In this document: positions 37,748 through 46,185 of the stretch, in pieces | How positions within the stretch are numbered: position 1 is the first letter of the stretch | Layout: the number at the start of each line of letters is the position of its first letter | Assembly (NCBI GenBank): GCA_026708585.1 | Contig: JAPOUQ010000030.1 | Span: forward strand, 44,908 to 108,907 | DNA length: 64,000 nt | Origin: Gammaproteobacteria bacterium | GTDB lineage: Bacteria > Pseudomonadota > Gammaproteobacteria > Arenicellales > Poriferihabitantaceae | Direction of reading: 5' to 3' | The notes under the pieces: generated by a model | The model's input: only the letters and a program-made list of their open reading frames with translations | Database searches by the model: none | What the model was told of the DNA's origin: nothing | Made by a program: the position numbers and the translations under genes

Positions 37748-37881
37748 GACATTTTCAATGTCGATCTTTTATCAAGATCGTTCAGACAAACCCGTTCCAG
37801 CCGATCTTGAAAAGTGATTCCTGAAGCAATTCGGAAATGCCAACCGAACTAACGAGTTTCGCTGACACCTGAGGAATCACT
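37748..37881 (-). promoter_or_regulatory. Structured 5' leader of amt with alternative hairpins
   Basis: On the transcribed (minus) strand there are several perfect stems. P1 pairs 37881-37872 with 37822-37813 (ten base pairs) and encloses a TTCGG/CCGAA hairpin; a run of four T follows it. P2 pairs TCAAGATCG (37810-37802) with CGATCTTGA (37780-37772). P3 pairs the same CGATCTT (37780-37774) with a second AAGATCG (37768-37762) around a five-base loop, so P2 and P3 exclude each other. P4 is GACATT/AATGTC (37762-37748). This layout is like an attenuator or riboswitch expression platform. It does not match a riboswitch class that I know. Confidence 0.55.
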
Positions 37882-38266
37882 ATTTAGGGAATCATTCCAT
37901 ATAGTAAAATAATTTTACTGTAAAGAAACATAGAATACATAACTTTAACGAACTTATCCAAACGAAGCCCTTTATTTCAACTGGTTACCTCATTCCCAAT
38001 GCATAAATTGTCCTTTTTTGGTACAGACATATTTCGGCCCAAAGAGCTCAATTTGAGTGGAATTCGATTTTTTTGTGGGATTAAATGCATTTTCAGCAGA
38101 TCATTTCTATGGGATTGAAACGGGGTATGAGCCAACAGAATTGAAGAAGTACGCTATCATGCAAACGAAGAAACATGCTTTCGGTTATAATCGTCCCGAA
38201 ATAGCGAAGCCCAGAACACACAGCGGGTAATTCGCATTGCAATTCCATTCTTTCTAGGTAAGACAC
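37882..38266. promoter_or_regulatory. Divergent promoter region between amt and the cytochrome c gene
   Basis: About 385 AT-rich bases upstream of both the amt leader and the cytochrome gene. The promoter of amt should be close to 37900-37950. I looked for a sigma-54 type GG-N10-GC element and did not find a convincing one. No gene or RNA was recognised. Confidence 0.4.
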
Positions 38267-39049
38267 ATGACAAAACTCAATCGCTTAATTGTTCTTATTT
38301 CCCTTCTGGCCAGCCCGACTATTGCCTTCTCAACACATAATTCAGCGGAGTCCATTGAAGCACGAGTAGCTCCGATCGGATCGATCAATTTCAGTAGTGC
38401 AACCACAGCGAGTGTCAAAGAATCAACCGCAAGCACAGGCGATAGTACTATGGATGGACCTGCCGTATACGCCTCTAGCTGTGCTTCTTGTCACGATGCT
38501 GGGATAGCAGGCGCACCGATAACTGGAAAAGCGGATGATTGGGCCAAACGGCTTGATACCGGCATCGATACACTAGTTGCGCATGCCATCAATGGCTTTC
38601 AAGGGGAAAAAGGTGTAATGCCAGCAAAAGGAGGCAATGTGAATTTAACCGATGATGAGGTAAAAGAGGCGGTTATGCACATGGTTCAAATGCTAGATAC
38701 AAATACAACAGAGATGAGTTTGCCCAAATCAGGACAAGCCGGAAGTACCATGGAAGTTGCGAGTGGCAGTTCTGGCAAAGATTATGTCCTTGACCCAGAA
38801 ATTGCCAAACAGGTATATACCAACTATTGCACAGTCTGTCATGGGGCTGGCGTTGCTGGAGCACCAGTGACTGGAGATAAATCAAACTGGGAGTCCCGCC
38901 TTGCTCAGGGAATGGAAGTGCTACTTGATCATGCAATTAATGGCTTTCAAGGTAGTGCAGGTGTAATGCCAGCAAAAGGTGGGTTCACCAATCTGAGCGA
39001 TGAAGAAGTCTCTCAGGCAGTCTATTACATGGTCGAACAGGTAAAATAG
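38267..39049 (+). CDS. Diheme cytochrome c5-type protein
   Basis: A 260-residue exported protein with a signal peptide (hydrophobic to about residue 20, ending near TIAFS) and two similar cytochrome c domains. Haem sites are CASCH (about residue 72) and CTVCH (about 187). Each domain carries the same pattern GAPITGK/GAPVTGD, HAINGFQG and GVMPAKGG, with the axial methionine in VMPAKGG. The halves are clear tandem duplicates. A Ser/Thr-rich linker separates the signal from the first domain. It should carry electrons in the periplasm, probably towards a terminal oxidase. It stands alone, with the amt gene divergent upstream. Confidence 0.88.
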   Translation: MTKLNRLIVLISLLASPTIAFSTHNSAESIEARVAPIGSINFSSATTASVKESTASTGDSTMDGPAVYASSCASCHDAGIAGAPITGKADDWAKRLDTGIDTLVAHAINGFQGEKGVMPAKGGNVNLTDDEVKEAVMHMVQMLDTNTTEMSLPKSGQAGSTMEVASGSSGKDYVLDPEIAKQVYTNYCTVCHGAGVAGAPVTGDKSNWESRLAQGMEVLLDHAINGFQGSAGVMPAKGGFTNLSDEEVSQAVYYMVEQVK

Positions 39050-39128
39050 TTGCCAAGCGCCAGCAGCCAATAGCTCCTATCAGGGTTATTCTGAACTGGC
39101 TTTTTCTAACCTGAACTAAACGCTCAAG

Positions 39129-39920
39129 ATGACCAATCGTTCGCCCGTTCTATTGTGTGAAATACACGATGGGATATGCACGTTGACTCTCAACCGACCG
39201 AAAAGTTTTAATGCTTTATCAGAGGAGCTATTGGTCCGTTTGTCCGATACCCTTGATGAAATTGCAGACAACCCAAAGATTCGTGTTGTGATTATTGCTG
39301 GTGCAGGACCTGCATTCTGCGCCGGTCATGATCTCAAGGAAATGCAACAGGACTCTAACAGAATCCAACACCAAAAGAAGTTTAGTAAAAGCGGTGAGAC
39401 CATGATCAAAATCACGAATCTTCCGCAACCTGTGATTGCCCGAGTTCACGGAATGGCGACTGCAGCTGGATGCCAACTAGTCGCCACTTGCGATCTCGCT
39501 GTTGCTGCAAAAAATGCCAAGTTTGCGGTATCCGGCGTTAAGCTCGGGCTGTTTTGTTCAACACCTGCTGTAGCACTGACGCGAAATATCTCACGTAAGC
39601 GGGCCATGGAGATGTTGTTAACAGGAGACTTTATTGAAGCAGAGACCGCACTGAATTTTGGTTTGATCAATCAGGTTGTAGAACCGGATAAACTTGATCA
39701 ATCAGTAGATACCTTGGCTAGAAAAATTACCGCTCATCCGCCTCGAGTCGTCAATCTGGGCAAATCGTCATTCTACAAACAAATCGAACAACAAACCCAT
39801 GACGCTTATGAACAAACCTCACAAGTTATTTCCGATAACATGATGCTTAAGGAGACTGTCGAGGGCATCAATGCGTTTCTCGAGAAAAGAGAGCCTTACT
39901 GGAGGTCAAAAAAAGGATGA
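39129..39920 (+). CDS. Enoyl-CoA hydratase/isomerase family protein
   Basis: A 263-residue crotonase-fold protein. It has TLNRPKSFNALS near the start, the oxyanion-hole stretch FCAGHDLKEM (about residue 63) and AAGCQLVATCDLAVAA (about 115). In the second oxyanion region it has GLFCSTPAVALTR, a pattern like ECHDC3-type members rather than the classical fatty-acid beta-oxidation enzymes. The usual catalytic glutamates are not obvious, so hydratase activity is not certain. It overlaps the next gene by four bases (ATGA), suggesting a joint function. Confidence 0.82.
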   Translation: MTNRSPVLLCEIHDGICTLTLNRPKSFNALSEELLVRLSDTLDEIADNPKIRVVIIAGAGPAFCAGHDLKEMQQDSNRIQHQKKFSKSGETMIKITNLPQPVIARVHGMATAAGCQLVATCDLAVAAKNAKFAVSGVKLGLFCSTPAVALTRNISRKRAMEMLLTGDFIEAETALNFGLINQVVEPDKLDQSVDTLARKITAHPPRVVNLGKSSFYKQIEQQTHDAYEQTSQVISDNMMLKETVEGINAFLEKREPYWRSKKG

Positions 39921-41029
39921 AAAAATATCATCTATGTATCATGCCAGGAGATGGCATCGGACCAGAGATCATGAAAGAAGGTGTTAAAGCCCTAAAAGTG
40001 ATTGAAGACCGAAATGATGTGAGTTTTGAATTGATGGAGGTGCCGTTTGGCGCTTCTGCATGGTTTGAATTTGGAACATGCTGCCCGGATGAGACTTGGG
40101 ATACGTGTGACCGAGCAGATGCCATAGTTAAAGGAACTGTGGGACTCAGTCACGAAGAATCTCGAAAAATTCCAATTGATGAGCAACCGGAAAGAAGTGC
40201 TTTGCTGCCAATGCGAAGGCGATATGACACATTTGCAAATTTTCGACCGGTATACTTGCCCAAAGCGTTTCACCATTTCTCTCCCCTAAAGCCTGCCATC
40301 ATTGGGGAAGGAATTGACATTATGATCATCCGCGAACTAGTTGGTGGAATCTACTTTGGAGAAAAGGAAGTCGGTACAAATGAACAGGGTTTACGCTATG
40401 CTCGTGAAGTACTTGAGTATGATGAAGGTCTCATTCAAAGGACGGTAAAAATTGCTTTTGAAACTGCGATGAAGCGGCGAAAAAAACTACATAACATCCA
40501 TAAGAGCAATGTACTCAAATCCAGCATCCTGTGGACTGACATAATTATGGAGATAGCAGAAGACTATCCAGAGGTCGATGTTCAACATATGCTTGTCGAT
40601 GCTGCAGCTACAGCCTTATGCCTGAATCCGACACAATTCGATGTTATGGTCATGGAAAATATGTTTGGCGATATTTTAAGTGATCAGGGAGGGGGTATTC
40701 TGGGATCACTCGGACTGATGCCATCGGCCTGCCTAGGTCCTCAAAAGGCCTACTATGAGCCTTCTCATGGCTCAGCGCCCGATATCGCAGGCAAAAATAT
40801 TGCCAATCCGTATTCCATGATTGGTTCCATCGCCATGATGTTGGATATGAGCTTTGGAATGCATGAGGAAGCCAGCAATTTGTGGAATGCAATGTCAGCG
40901 GTTTTTGCTAATGGATACTCAACAGGTGATTTATCCCGTTCTACAGATAGTGTCAAGATTGTTAGTACATCTGAATTTGGGGACAGGGTCGCTGAGGAGT
41001 TAGCTTCATCATTTTTGCAGAATACTTGA
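39917..41029 (+). CDS. Isocitrate/isopropylmalate dehydrogenase family protein
   Basis: A 370-residue beta-decarboxylating dehydrogenase. It starts with the nucleotide-fold LCIMPGDGIGPEIM, and has the metal and substrate region VMENMFGDILSDQGGGI (given within 20 residues) and the NAD-binding EPSHGSAPDIAGKNIANP. The family covers isopropylmalate, isocitrate, homoisocitrate and tartrate or malate dehydrogenases. The substrate-defining loop (RELVGGIYFG) is of the LeuB/tartrate-dehydrogenase kind. No leuCD genes are nearby, and the coupling to a crotonase gene argues against ordinary leucine synthesis. Confidence 0.8.
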   Translation: MKKYHLCIMPGDGIGPEIMKEGVKALKVIEDRNDVSFELMEVPFGASAWFEFGTCCPDETWDTCDRADAIVKGTVGLSHEESRKIPIDEQPERSALLPMRRRYDTFANFRPVYLPKAFHHFSPLKPAIIGEGIDIMIIRELVGGIYFGEKEVGTNEQGLRYAREVLEYDEGLIQRTVKIAFETAMKRRKKLHNIHKSNVLKSSILWTDIIMEIAEDYPEVDVQHMLVDAAATALCLNPTQFDVMVMENMFGDILSDQGGGILGSLGLMPSACLGPQKAYYEPSHGSAPDIAGKNIANPYSMIGSIAMMLDMSFGMHEEASNLWNAMSAVFANGYSTGDLSRSTDSVKIVSTSEFGDRVAEELASSFLQNT

Positions 41030-41140
41030 TTTTTCTCCAAAATCTGTATTGCACAATCCAGAGATTACCGAAGCCTTACTATTCTGAAAGAATGCGATGT
41101 CTGAGATTATTGAGTTACCCAATCATTATTCACAATTTCT

Positions 41141-41851
41141 ATGCGCGAACTCCTCGGTCGTACAGTACTAATTTCGGGTGCAAGTAGTGATTTGGGAACC
41201 GCCTGCTGTTTGGGAGTCAGCAAAGCAGGGGCCAATGTTTTACTGTTGGATCGAAAGCAGCGGCAAATGGAAGGAATATGCCAACAGATCGAAGCGAATA
41301 ACAGCCCAACACCGACAATCATTGAACTTGATTTCACCAAAGCTAGAGAAGCGGACTACCAGAATCTCTCAGAGAGTCTAGCCAACTTGACCCAAACACT
41401 AGATTGTGTGGTTCATTGTGGATTAGCCGCTTGGCCATTGGCTCCAGTAATAAATAGCAAGCTCAAGAATTGGTATCAAATTTATGAACGAGAGGCTCTT
41501 CAACCGATGGTTTTGGTACGCTATCTGTATCCACTCCTTCGAAAATCCAGAAGTGCATCAGTGGTCTTTTGCACCATGAACGCTGGCCGTAGTGGTCGTG
41601 CAAATTGGGGAGCTGTTGGCGCCGCTTTTGCTGCTTTAGAAAATATAAGTGAAACTTTAGCAGTGGAGTGGGAGTCGCAACCCATCCGAGTGAATACCCT
41701 TGATATCTCGAACCTACCTTCTGCTCTTCGAACTCGATACTATCCCGGTGAAATAAACAATCATTTAGATGGTGATTGTCGATTGCTTAAGGTGCTGATT
41801 GATTTGCTTCGTACCGAATCCCAAACAAACGGACAGCGAATGACTCCCTAA
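41141..41851 (+). CDS. YciK-like short-chain dehydrogenase fold protein lacking the catalytic Tyr and Lys
   Basis: A 236-residue Rossmann-fold protein with a modified cofactor loop ISGASSDLGTA (residues 10-20) and clear resemblance to YciK. The family region NWGAYAASKFA is here NWGAVGAAFAA, so the catalytic Tyr and Lys of the YxxxK motif are both replaced (Val and Phe), and the catalytic Ser region reads FCTMNAG. The protein is therefore unlikely to work as a normal dehydrogenase, though the fold looks intact. It is convergent with rluB. Confidence 0.78.
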   Translation: MRELLGRTVLISGASSDLGTACCLGVSKAGANVLLLDRKQRQMEGICQQIEANNSPTPTIIELDFTKAREADYQNLSESLANLTQTLDCVVHCGLAAWPLAPVINSKLKNWYQIYEREALQPMVLVRYLYPLLRKSRSASVVFCTMNAGRSGRANWGAVGAAFAALENISETLAVEWESQPIRVNTLDISNLPSALRTRYYPGEINNHLDGDCRLLKVLIDLLRTESQTNGQRMTP

Positions 41852-41933
41852 TCTGAGTGAAAAGAAATCTGTTCATTTTCGACAACCGAGTTCGTGATCG
41901 TGAAATGAGAAAAAGAGAACAATGGGAGATATA

Positions 41934-42698
41934 TCATTTTTGTTTGATATGCTGCATCAATCGATAAACCGACTTGTGATTGAGTTCAGTCCACTTCCCA
42001 ATCCGTAAGTCTCTTGGCAATCGAATTTCTCCAAACCGTATTCGATTCAATCGACTAACTGTACATCCAACTGATTTCCATAGGCGTCGGATTTCACGAT
42101 ATCGACCTTCAGTTACGACCACTGAAAACCACATATTTCTTCCTTGTCCACGTATTTTCTCGACACGCTGAAATTTGACCAGACGACCATCTAGATCTCG
42201 TCCCTGAAGTAATGAATTGATTTTGGAAGTAGTAACATTACCATAGATCCGACACAGATATTCCCGTTCATTATTGAACGATGGATGCATCAGGGATTGC
42301 GCTAAATCACCATTGTTTGTGATCATCAGCAGACCACGCGAATTGATATCCAAGCGCCCCACCAAAATCCAACGCCCGCTCTTCAATCGTGGAAATTTGC
42401 TGAAAACAGAAGGACGGTTTTGAGGATCTTTGCGTGTACAGATTTCTCCCTCTGGCTTGTTATACAGGAGAACTCTCGGTCGAGACGACTTCTCGTTCCT
42501 CAGGATTCGATTCCGAATTGGACGTCCATCAATCTGAATATGATCATCAGAGCCAACCTGGGTCCCAAGTATGGAGATCTTGCCGTTAACAGAGATTCGA
42601 CCGGCTTCGATCCATGCATCAATTTCGCGTCTTGACCCGACTCCAAGCCTTGATAAATATTTCTGCAGCCTCTCGGTGTTTTTCCTGATGGGCATCAA
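41934..42698 (-). CDS. rluB: 23S rRNA pseudouridine synthase, RluB-like
   Basis: A 254-residue protein with an N-terminal S4 RNA-binding domain (RLQKYLSRLGVGSRREID) and an RsuA-type catalytic domain with the key aspartate in GRLDINSRGLL (about residue 103). It also has the family stretch GRYREIRRLWKSVGC. RluB makes a pseudouridine in helix 89-93 of 23S rRNA. It lies after scpB with a four-base overlap (ATGA), the common gammaproteobacterial order. The alternative RluE/RluF assignment fits this neighbourhood less well. Confidence 0.88.
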   Translation of the reverse strand: MMPIRKNTERLQKYLSRLGVGSRREIDAWIEAGRISVNGKISILGTQVGSDDHIQIDGRPIRNRILRNEKSSRPRVLLYNKPEGEICTRKDPQNRPSVFSKFPRLKSGRWILVGRLDINSRGLLMITNNGDLAQSLMHPSFNNEREYLCRIYGNVTTSKINSLLQGRDLDGRLVKFQRVEKIRGQGRNMWFSVVVTEGRYREIRRLWKSVGCTVSRLNRIRFGEIRLPRDLRIGKWTELNHKSVYRLMQHIKQK

Positions 42699-43396
42699 TC
42701 TGGTGGTACTTTCCTACCATCCTGAGACTCATTCCCATTCGATTTGGATTCACCAACTATTGCTTTCAAAACCTGTTCTTCAAGAATATCCTGTTGCGGA
42801 TCTGTAGCTGAACCATCGAGAGCCAATTGCAAATCTGATGGTAATGGCGAATCAATATCACGGGCAATATCCACAAAATCTCTTTGTTCCATAAGCGGTG
42901 GAAGATCACTTAGAGACTGCAAATTGAAATAAGCCAAAAATGCTGGAGTCGTAGCAAATAATGTGGGACGTCCTGGTACATCCCTTGTCCCTACTTGCTT
43001 AATCCATTCTCGCTCAAGTAAACGCTGCATGATTTCCGAGCTAACCGAAACCCCCCGAATCTCTTCAATATCACCACGTGTCACGGGCTGTCGGTATGCG
43101 ATGATTGACAATGTTTCAAGTTGTGCTCTTGATAAACGAGGGGGGCGACCAATCTGAAGTTTGCGAATCCATACCGCATAGCGTGACTTTGTTTGGTATC
43201 GATATCCGTTACCAATTCTCTGAAGTTCAACAGCTCGATCTTCACATTCCTGTTCGAGTTGTTGAATCACCTCCTTGATATCTTCAGTTCTAGGTGCAGC
43301 CTCTTCACCAAAAACAGCCTGTATTTTCGATACACTAAGAGGCGTATCAGAGACCATTAACAGCGCCTCTACGATTTTCTTCAATTCCTGATTCAT
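42695..43396 (-). CDS. scpB: Segregation and condensation protein B
   Basis: A 233-residue protein with two winged-helix domains and the ScpB stretches IVEALLMVSDTPLSV, LETLSIIAYRQPVTRGDIEEIRG (split) and GRPTLFATT. ScpB, with ScpA, forms the kleisin part of the bacterial SMC condensin complex. The ATG at 43396 (MNQELKK) was chosen over a GTG at 43405. The C-terminus extends about 60 residues past the second winged helix with an acidic tail. Confidence 0.9.
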   Translation of the reverse strand: MNQELKKIVEALLMVSDTPLSVSKIQAVFGEEAAPRTEDIKEVIQQLEQECEDRAVELQRIGNGYRYQTKSRYAVWIRKLQIGRPPRLSRAQLETLSIIAYRQPVTRGDIEEIRGVSVSSEIMQRLLEREWIKQVGTRDVPGRPTLFATTPAFLAYFNLQSLSDLPPLMEQRDFVDIARDIDSPLPSDLQLALDGSATDPQQDILEEQVLKAIVGESKSNGNESQDGRKVPPD

Positions 43397-43447
43397 ACTT
43401 TGCACTGATTGCTATTTCAGTTGCGGCAGGATCAATCCTACATGCAG

Positions 43448-44299
43448 TCAGATTGAGTCACACTCCTTGTTGCGAATATAAATTGGGGAAAAGGCTTCAT
43501 TCTGAACAATATTGACTGCTCGCTCTCTAGCCAGCTCAAGGAGTGCAAGGAAGCAGACTACAGCTCCCTGACGACCTTCTGAGGGATCAAATAGTTCTTC
43601 GAATCGCATCGACTGTGTGTGATCGATTCGCTCAAGGATAGACCCCATTCTTTCCCGTACAGATAATTCTTCCCGATCAACCACAAGTTGTCGGTTAAAC
43701 TCTGATCGTTCAATCACATTGCGAAATGCAATCGTCAAATCATTTAAGCTAGCCTGACCCAATACAGGTGGCAGTTCGTCTTTAAATGGACATGGAACAA
43801 GATACAAATCTCTTTCAACTCGCGGCATGTCATCGATATCTTGTGCGGCCTGATGAAATCTCTCATATTCCTGAAGCCTTCGTACCAATTCCAGTCTTGG
43901 ATCTTCTTGTTCTTCTTCTGAGTCCTCAGTGGCCGGCTTTGGCAGCAACATTCTCGATTTTATTTCAGCAAGCATGGCTGCCATGACCAGATATTCAGAT
44001 GCCAAATCTAGTCTCATAGTTCGCATCAGATCGACATATTCCATATACTGTTTTGTTATCAGTGCGACCGGTATATCCAGAATATTGATGTTTTGTTTGC
44101 GTATCAGGTGCATCAATAGGTCCAGAGGGCCCTGAAATGTTTCAAGAAAAACCTCAAGTGCATCTTGAGATATATAGAGTCCTTCGGGAATGTTCTCATA
44201 TGTCTTCCCATGTACGAGGATTGAAGATTTTTCCGAATTCGGATTCCGAACAGCCTTGAGCTGCACGATGTTATCGATTGAATCTTTTGTCTTGTCCAT
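43448..44299 (-). CDS. scpA: Segregation and condensation protein A
   Basis: A 283-residue kleisin. The conserved start of the core is VFLETFQGPLDLLMHLIRKQ (about residue 49), followed by NINILDIPVA and LVMAAMLAEIKSRMLLP. The C-terminal winged helix ends with VVCFLALLELARE. It links the SMC heads with ScpB. The N-terminal 40 residues are less conserved, and the true start could be slightly downstream. Confidence 0.92.
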   Translation of the reverse strand: MDKTKDSIDNIVQLKAVRNPNSEKSSILVHGKTYENIPEGLYISQDALEVFLETFQGPLDLLMHLIRKQNINILDIPVALITKQYMEYVDLMRTMRLDLASEYLVMAAMLAEIKSRMLLPKPATEDSEEEQEDPRLELVRRLQEYERFHQAAQDIDDMPRVERDLYLVPCPFKDELPPVLGQASLNDLTIAFRNVIERSEFNRQLVVDREELSVRERMGSILERIDHTQSMRFEELFDPSEGRQGAVVCFLALLELARERAVNIVQNEAFSPIYIRNKECDSI

Positions 44300-44315
44300 G
44301 CCCGATTGAATTTTC

Positions 44316-45533
44316 TTACAGATAGTTGGTACCTACAGCTGAGCGAACAATATCCATAGTTTGATCAGCTACTAGACTCGCCTTCTTGTTACCCTCATGA
44401 ATGATCTCAACAACACTGTCAGGATGCTGAATGTAGGGTTTCGCACGATCACTGATCACTTCTTGTTCCTCAAGAATCTTTTGTATCAAAGGTTGCTTAC
44501 ATTGAACACAACCAAACGATGCAGCTCGGCATCCTGACTGAACCCATTCACACGTATCAGAATCACTATAAATTTGGTGAAGTGGCCATACTGGACATTT
44601 ATCCGGATCTCCGGGATCAGTCAGTCTTACTCTTGCCGGATCTGTGGGCATTTCCCGAACAGATTTTTCAATACGTTTCGGTTCGTCTCGCATTGCGATA
44701 ATATTGTCATAGGATTTTGACATTTTTTGGCCATCAAGACCTGGAGTTTTCGCTGCTTCTGTTAATAATGCTTTCGGCTCCGGTAGTAATGCCTTTGCTC
44801 TGCCTTCAAGATATCCGATCAATAACTGCTTATGCTCATGATTAAGCTGTTCCTGGTTATTAATCAGTACTTCAGCTTTTTGGTACGCACTTCGATTACC
44901 CTGTTCATTGTATTTTTTTCTGTATCTTAGGAACTGGTCTGATTCCTGTTTTCCAATCAAAGATATAGCCTGATCTAGTTCACGATCATAATCAGGGCTT
45001 TTCCCAAAAAACGAGTTAAATCTCCTAGCAATTTCTCGTGTTAGTTCTACATGAGGTACCTGATCCTCTCCAACCGGTACAAACGCTGCACGATACATTA
45101 ATATATCCGCAGATTGCAACAGAGGATAACCCAGAAAGCCATAGGTAGATAGGTCTTTGTCTTTGAGTTTCTGTTGCTGTTCTTTGAAACTCGGTACTCT
45201 TTCCAGCCAGCCAAGTGGAGTGATCATCGAAAGTAAGAGGTGCAACTCGGCATGTTGGAGAAGGCTGGACTGTATAAACAAGGTAGCCTGTTCTGGATCA
45301 ACCCCAGCAGCGAGCCAGTCAATGACCATATCCCATACATGCTCTCTCATAGTCTCTGGATTTTCATAACTGGTGGTCAGGGCATGCCAGTCAGCAACAA
45401 AGAAAAAACAATCAAAATCTTTCTGCATGTTGACCCAATTCTTAAGAACACCATGATAATGGCCTAGATGGAGCTTACCGGTTGGTCGCATGCCAGAGAG
45501 AGTTCGGGTATTTTCCGTAGTATTAAATTTCAC
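44316..45533 (-). CDS. trpS: Tryptophan--tRNA ligase
   Basis: A 405-residue class Ic aminoacyl-tRNA synthetase with the HIGH-type motif GKLHLGHYHG (about residues 19-28) and the KMSKS motif (about 250, GQKMSKSYDN). It joins tryptophan to its tRNA. The protein is longer than the 330-residue E. coli enzyme because of an insert after KMSKS (about residues 265-330), which contains a CXXC pair (FGCVQCK). This matches the longer TrpS found in some gammaproteobacteria. It sits between scpA and yciO, 16 and 22 bases away. Confidence 0.92.
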   Translation of the reverse strand: MKFNTTENTRTLSGMRPTGKLHLGHYHGVLKNWVNMQKDFDCFFFVADWHALTTSYENPETMREHVWDMVIDWLAAGVDPEQATLFIQSSLLQHAELHLLLSMITPLGWLERVPSFKEQQQKLKDKDLSTYGFLGYPLLQSADILMYRAAFVPVGEDQVPHVELTREIARRFNSFFGKSPDYDRELDQAISLIGKQESDQFLRYRKKYNEQGNRSAYQKAEVLINNQEQLNHEHKQLLIGYLEGRAKALLPEPKALLTEAAKTPGLDGQKMSKSYDNIIAMRDEPKRIEKSVREMPTDPARVRLTDPGDPDKCPVWPLHQIYSDSDTCEWVQSGCRAASFGCVQCKQPLIQKILEEQEVISDRAKPYIQHPDSVVEIIHEGNKKASLVADQTMDIVRSAVGTNYL

Positions 45534-45555
45534 AGCATCTGCCCTCGTCTTTTAG

Positions 45556-46185
45556 TTAGGCAACCGGTTCAAAAACTTTTGTATCGCCTTTACCATGGCG
45601 TAAGATCCGCGGTGTTCGATCTACTAGATCGATGACAGAAGTCGGTTTCGCATCGCATGGGCCAGCATCGATAATTAAATCAACCTGATTCTCGAGACGT
45701 TCACGAATATCTACTGGGTCATTCAGCGGATAATCATCATCCGGCAAAAGTAAGGTTGAACTCATTAGTGGCTGGCCAAAATGCTCAAGTAGTGCTGAAA
45801 CCACAGCGTCCTTTGGAATCCGAAGGCCTATGGTTTTCCGTTTTGGATTTTGTAGTCGTCTTGGAACTTCACGGGATGCTTTTAAAATAAAAGTGTAAGG
45901 TCCCGGAGTAAACCTCTTCAGTAGTCGGTAAATTGCGTTGTCAATTTTTGCATAAAGACTAAGTTCAGAGAGATCCTTGCAAATCAGGGTAAAGTTATGG
46001 GCGTTATCAAGCTTGCGGATTTGTCGAATTCGTTGCATCGCCTCTTTGTTTCCAATTTCACAACCAAGGGCATAACTTGAATCAGTCGGATATGCGATTA
46101 TGCCACCAGCATTGATGATCTTGACAGCTTCGTGTATCAAACGTGGCTGGGGGTTGATTTTGTGTATTGAAAAATACTGAGACAT
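45556..46185 (-). CDS. yciO: YciO/Sua5/YrdC family RNA-binding protein
   Basis: A 209-residue protein of the YrdC/Sua5/YciO superfamily: IIAYPTDSSYALGCEIGNKE (20 residues) and RKLDNAHNFTLICKDLS near residue 50, and LRIPKDAVVSALLEHFGQPLM (in part) near 140. Sua5 and TsaC members make threonylcarbamoyl-AMP for tRNA modification, but the YciO branch has an uncertain role. The location between pcnB and trpS matches yciO. It overlaps pcnB at TAATG. Confidence 0.87.
   Translation of the reverse strand: MSQYFSIHKINPQPRLIHEAVKIINAGGIIAYPTDSSYALGCEIGNKEAMQRIRQIRKLDNAHNFTLICKDLSELSLYAKIDNAIYRLLKRFTPGPYTFILKASREVPRRLQNPKRKTIGLRIPKDAVVSALLEHFGQPLMSSTLLLPDDDYPLNDPVDIRERLENQVDLIIDAGPCDAKPTSVIDLVDRTPRILRHGKGDTKVFEPVA

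Noticed and set aside
37748..37881. A known riboswitch class (for example glycine, guanidine or glutamine types) in the amt leader
   Set aside because: None of the conserved motifs of those classes, as far as I remember them, is present; kept as an unclassified leader.
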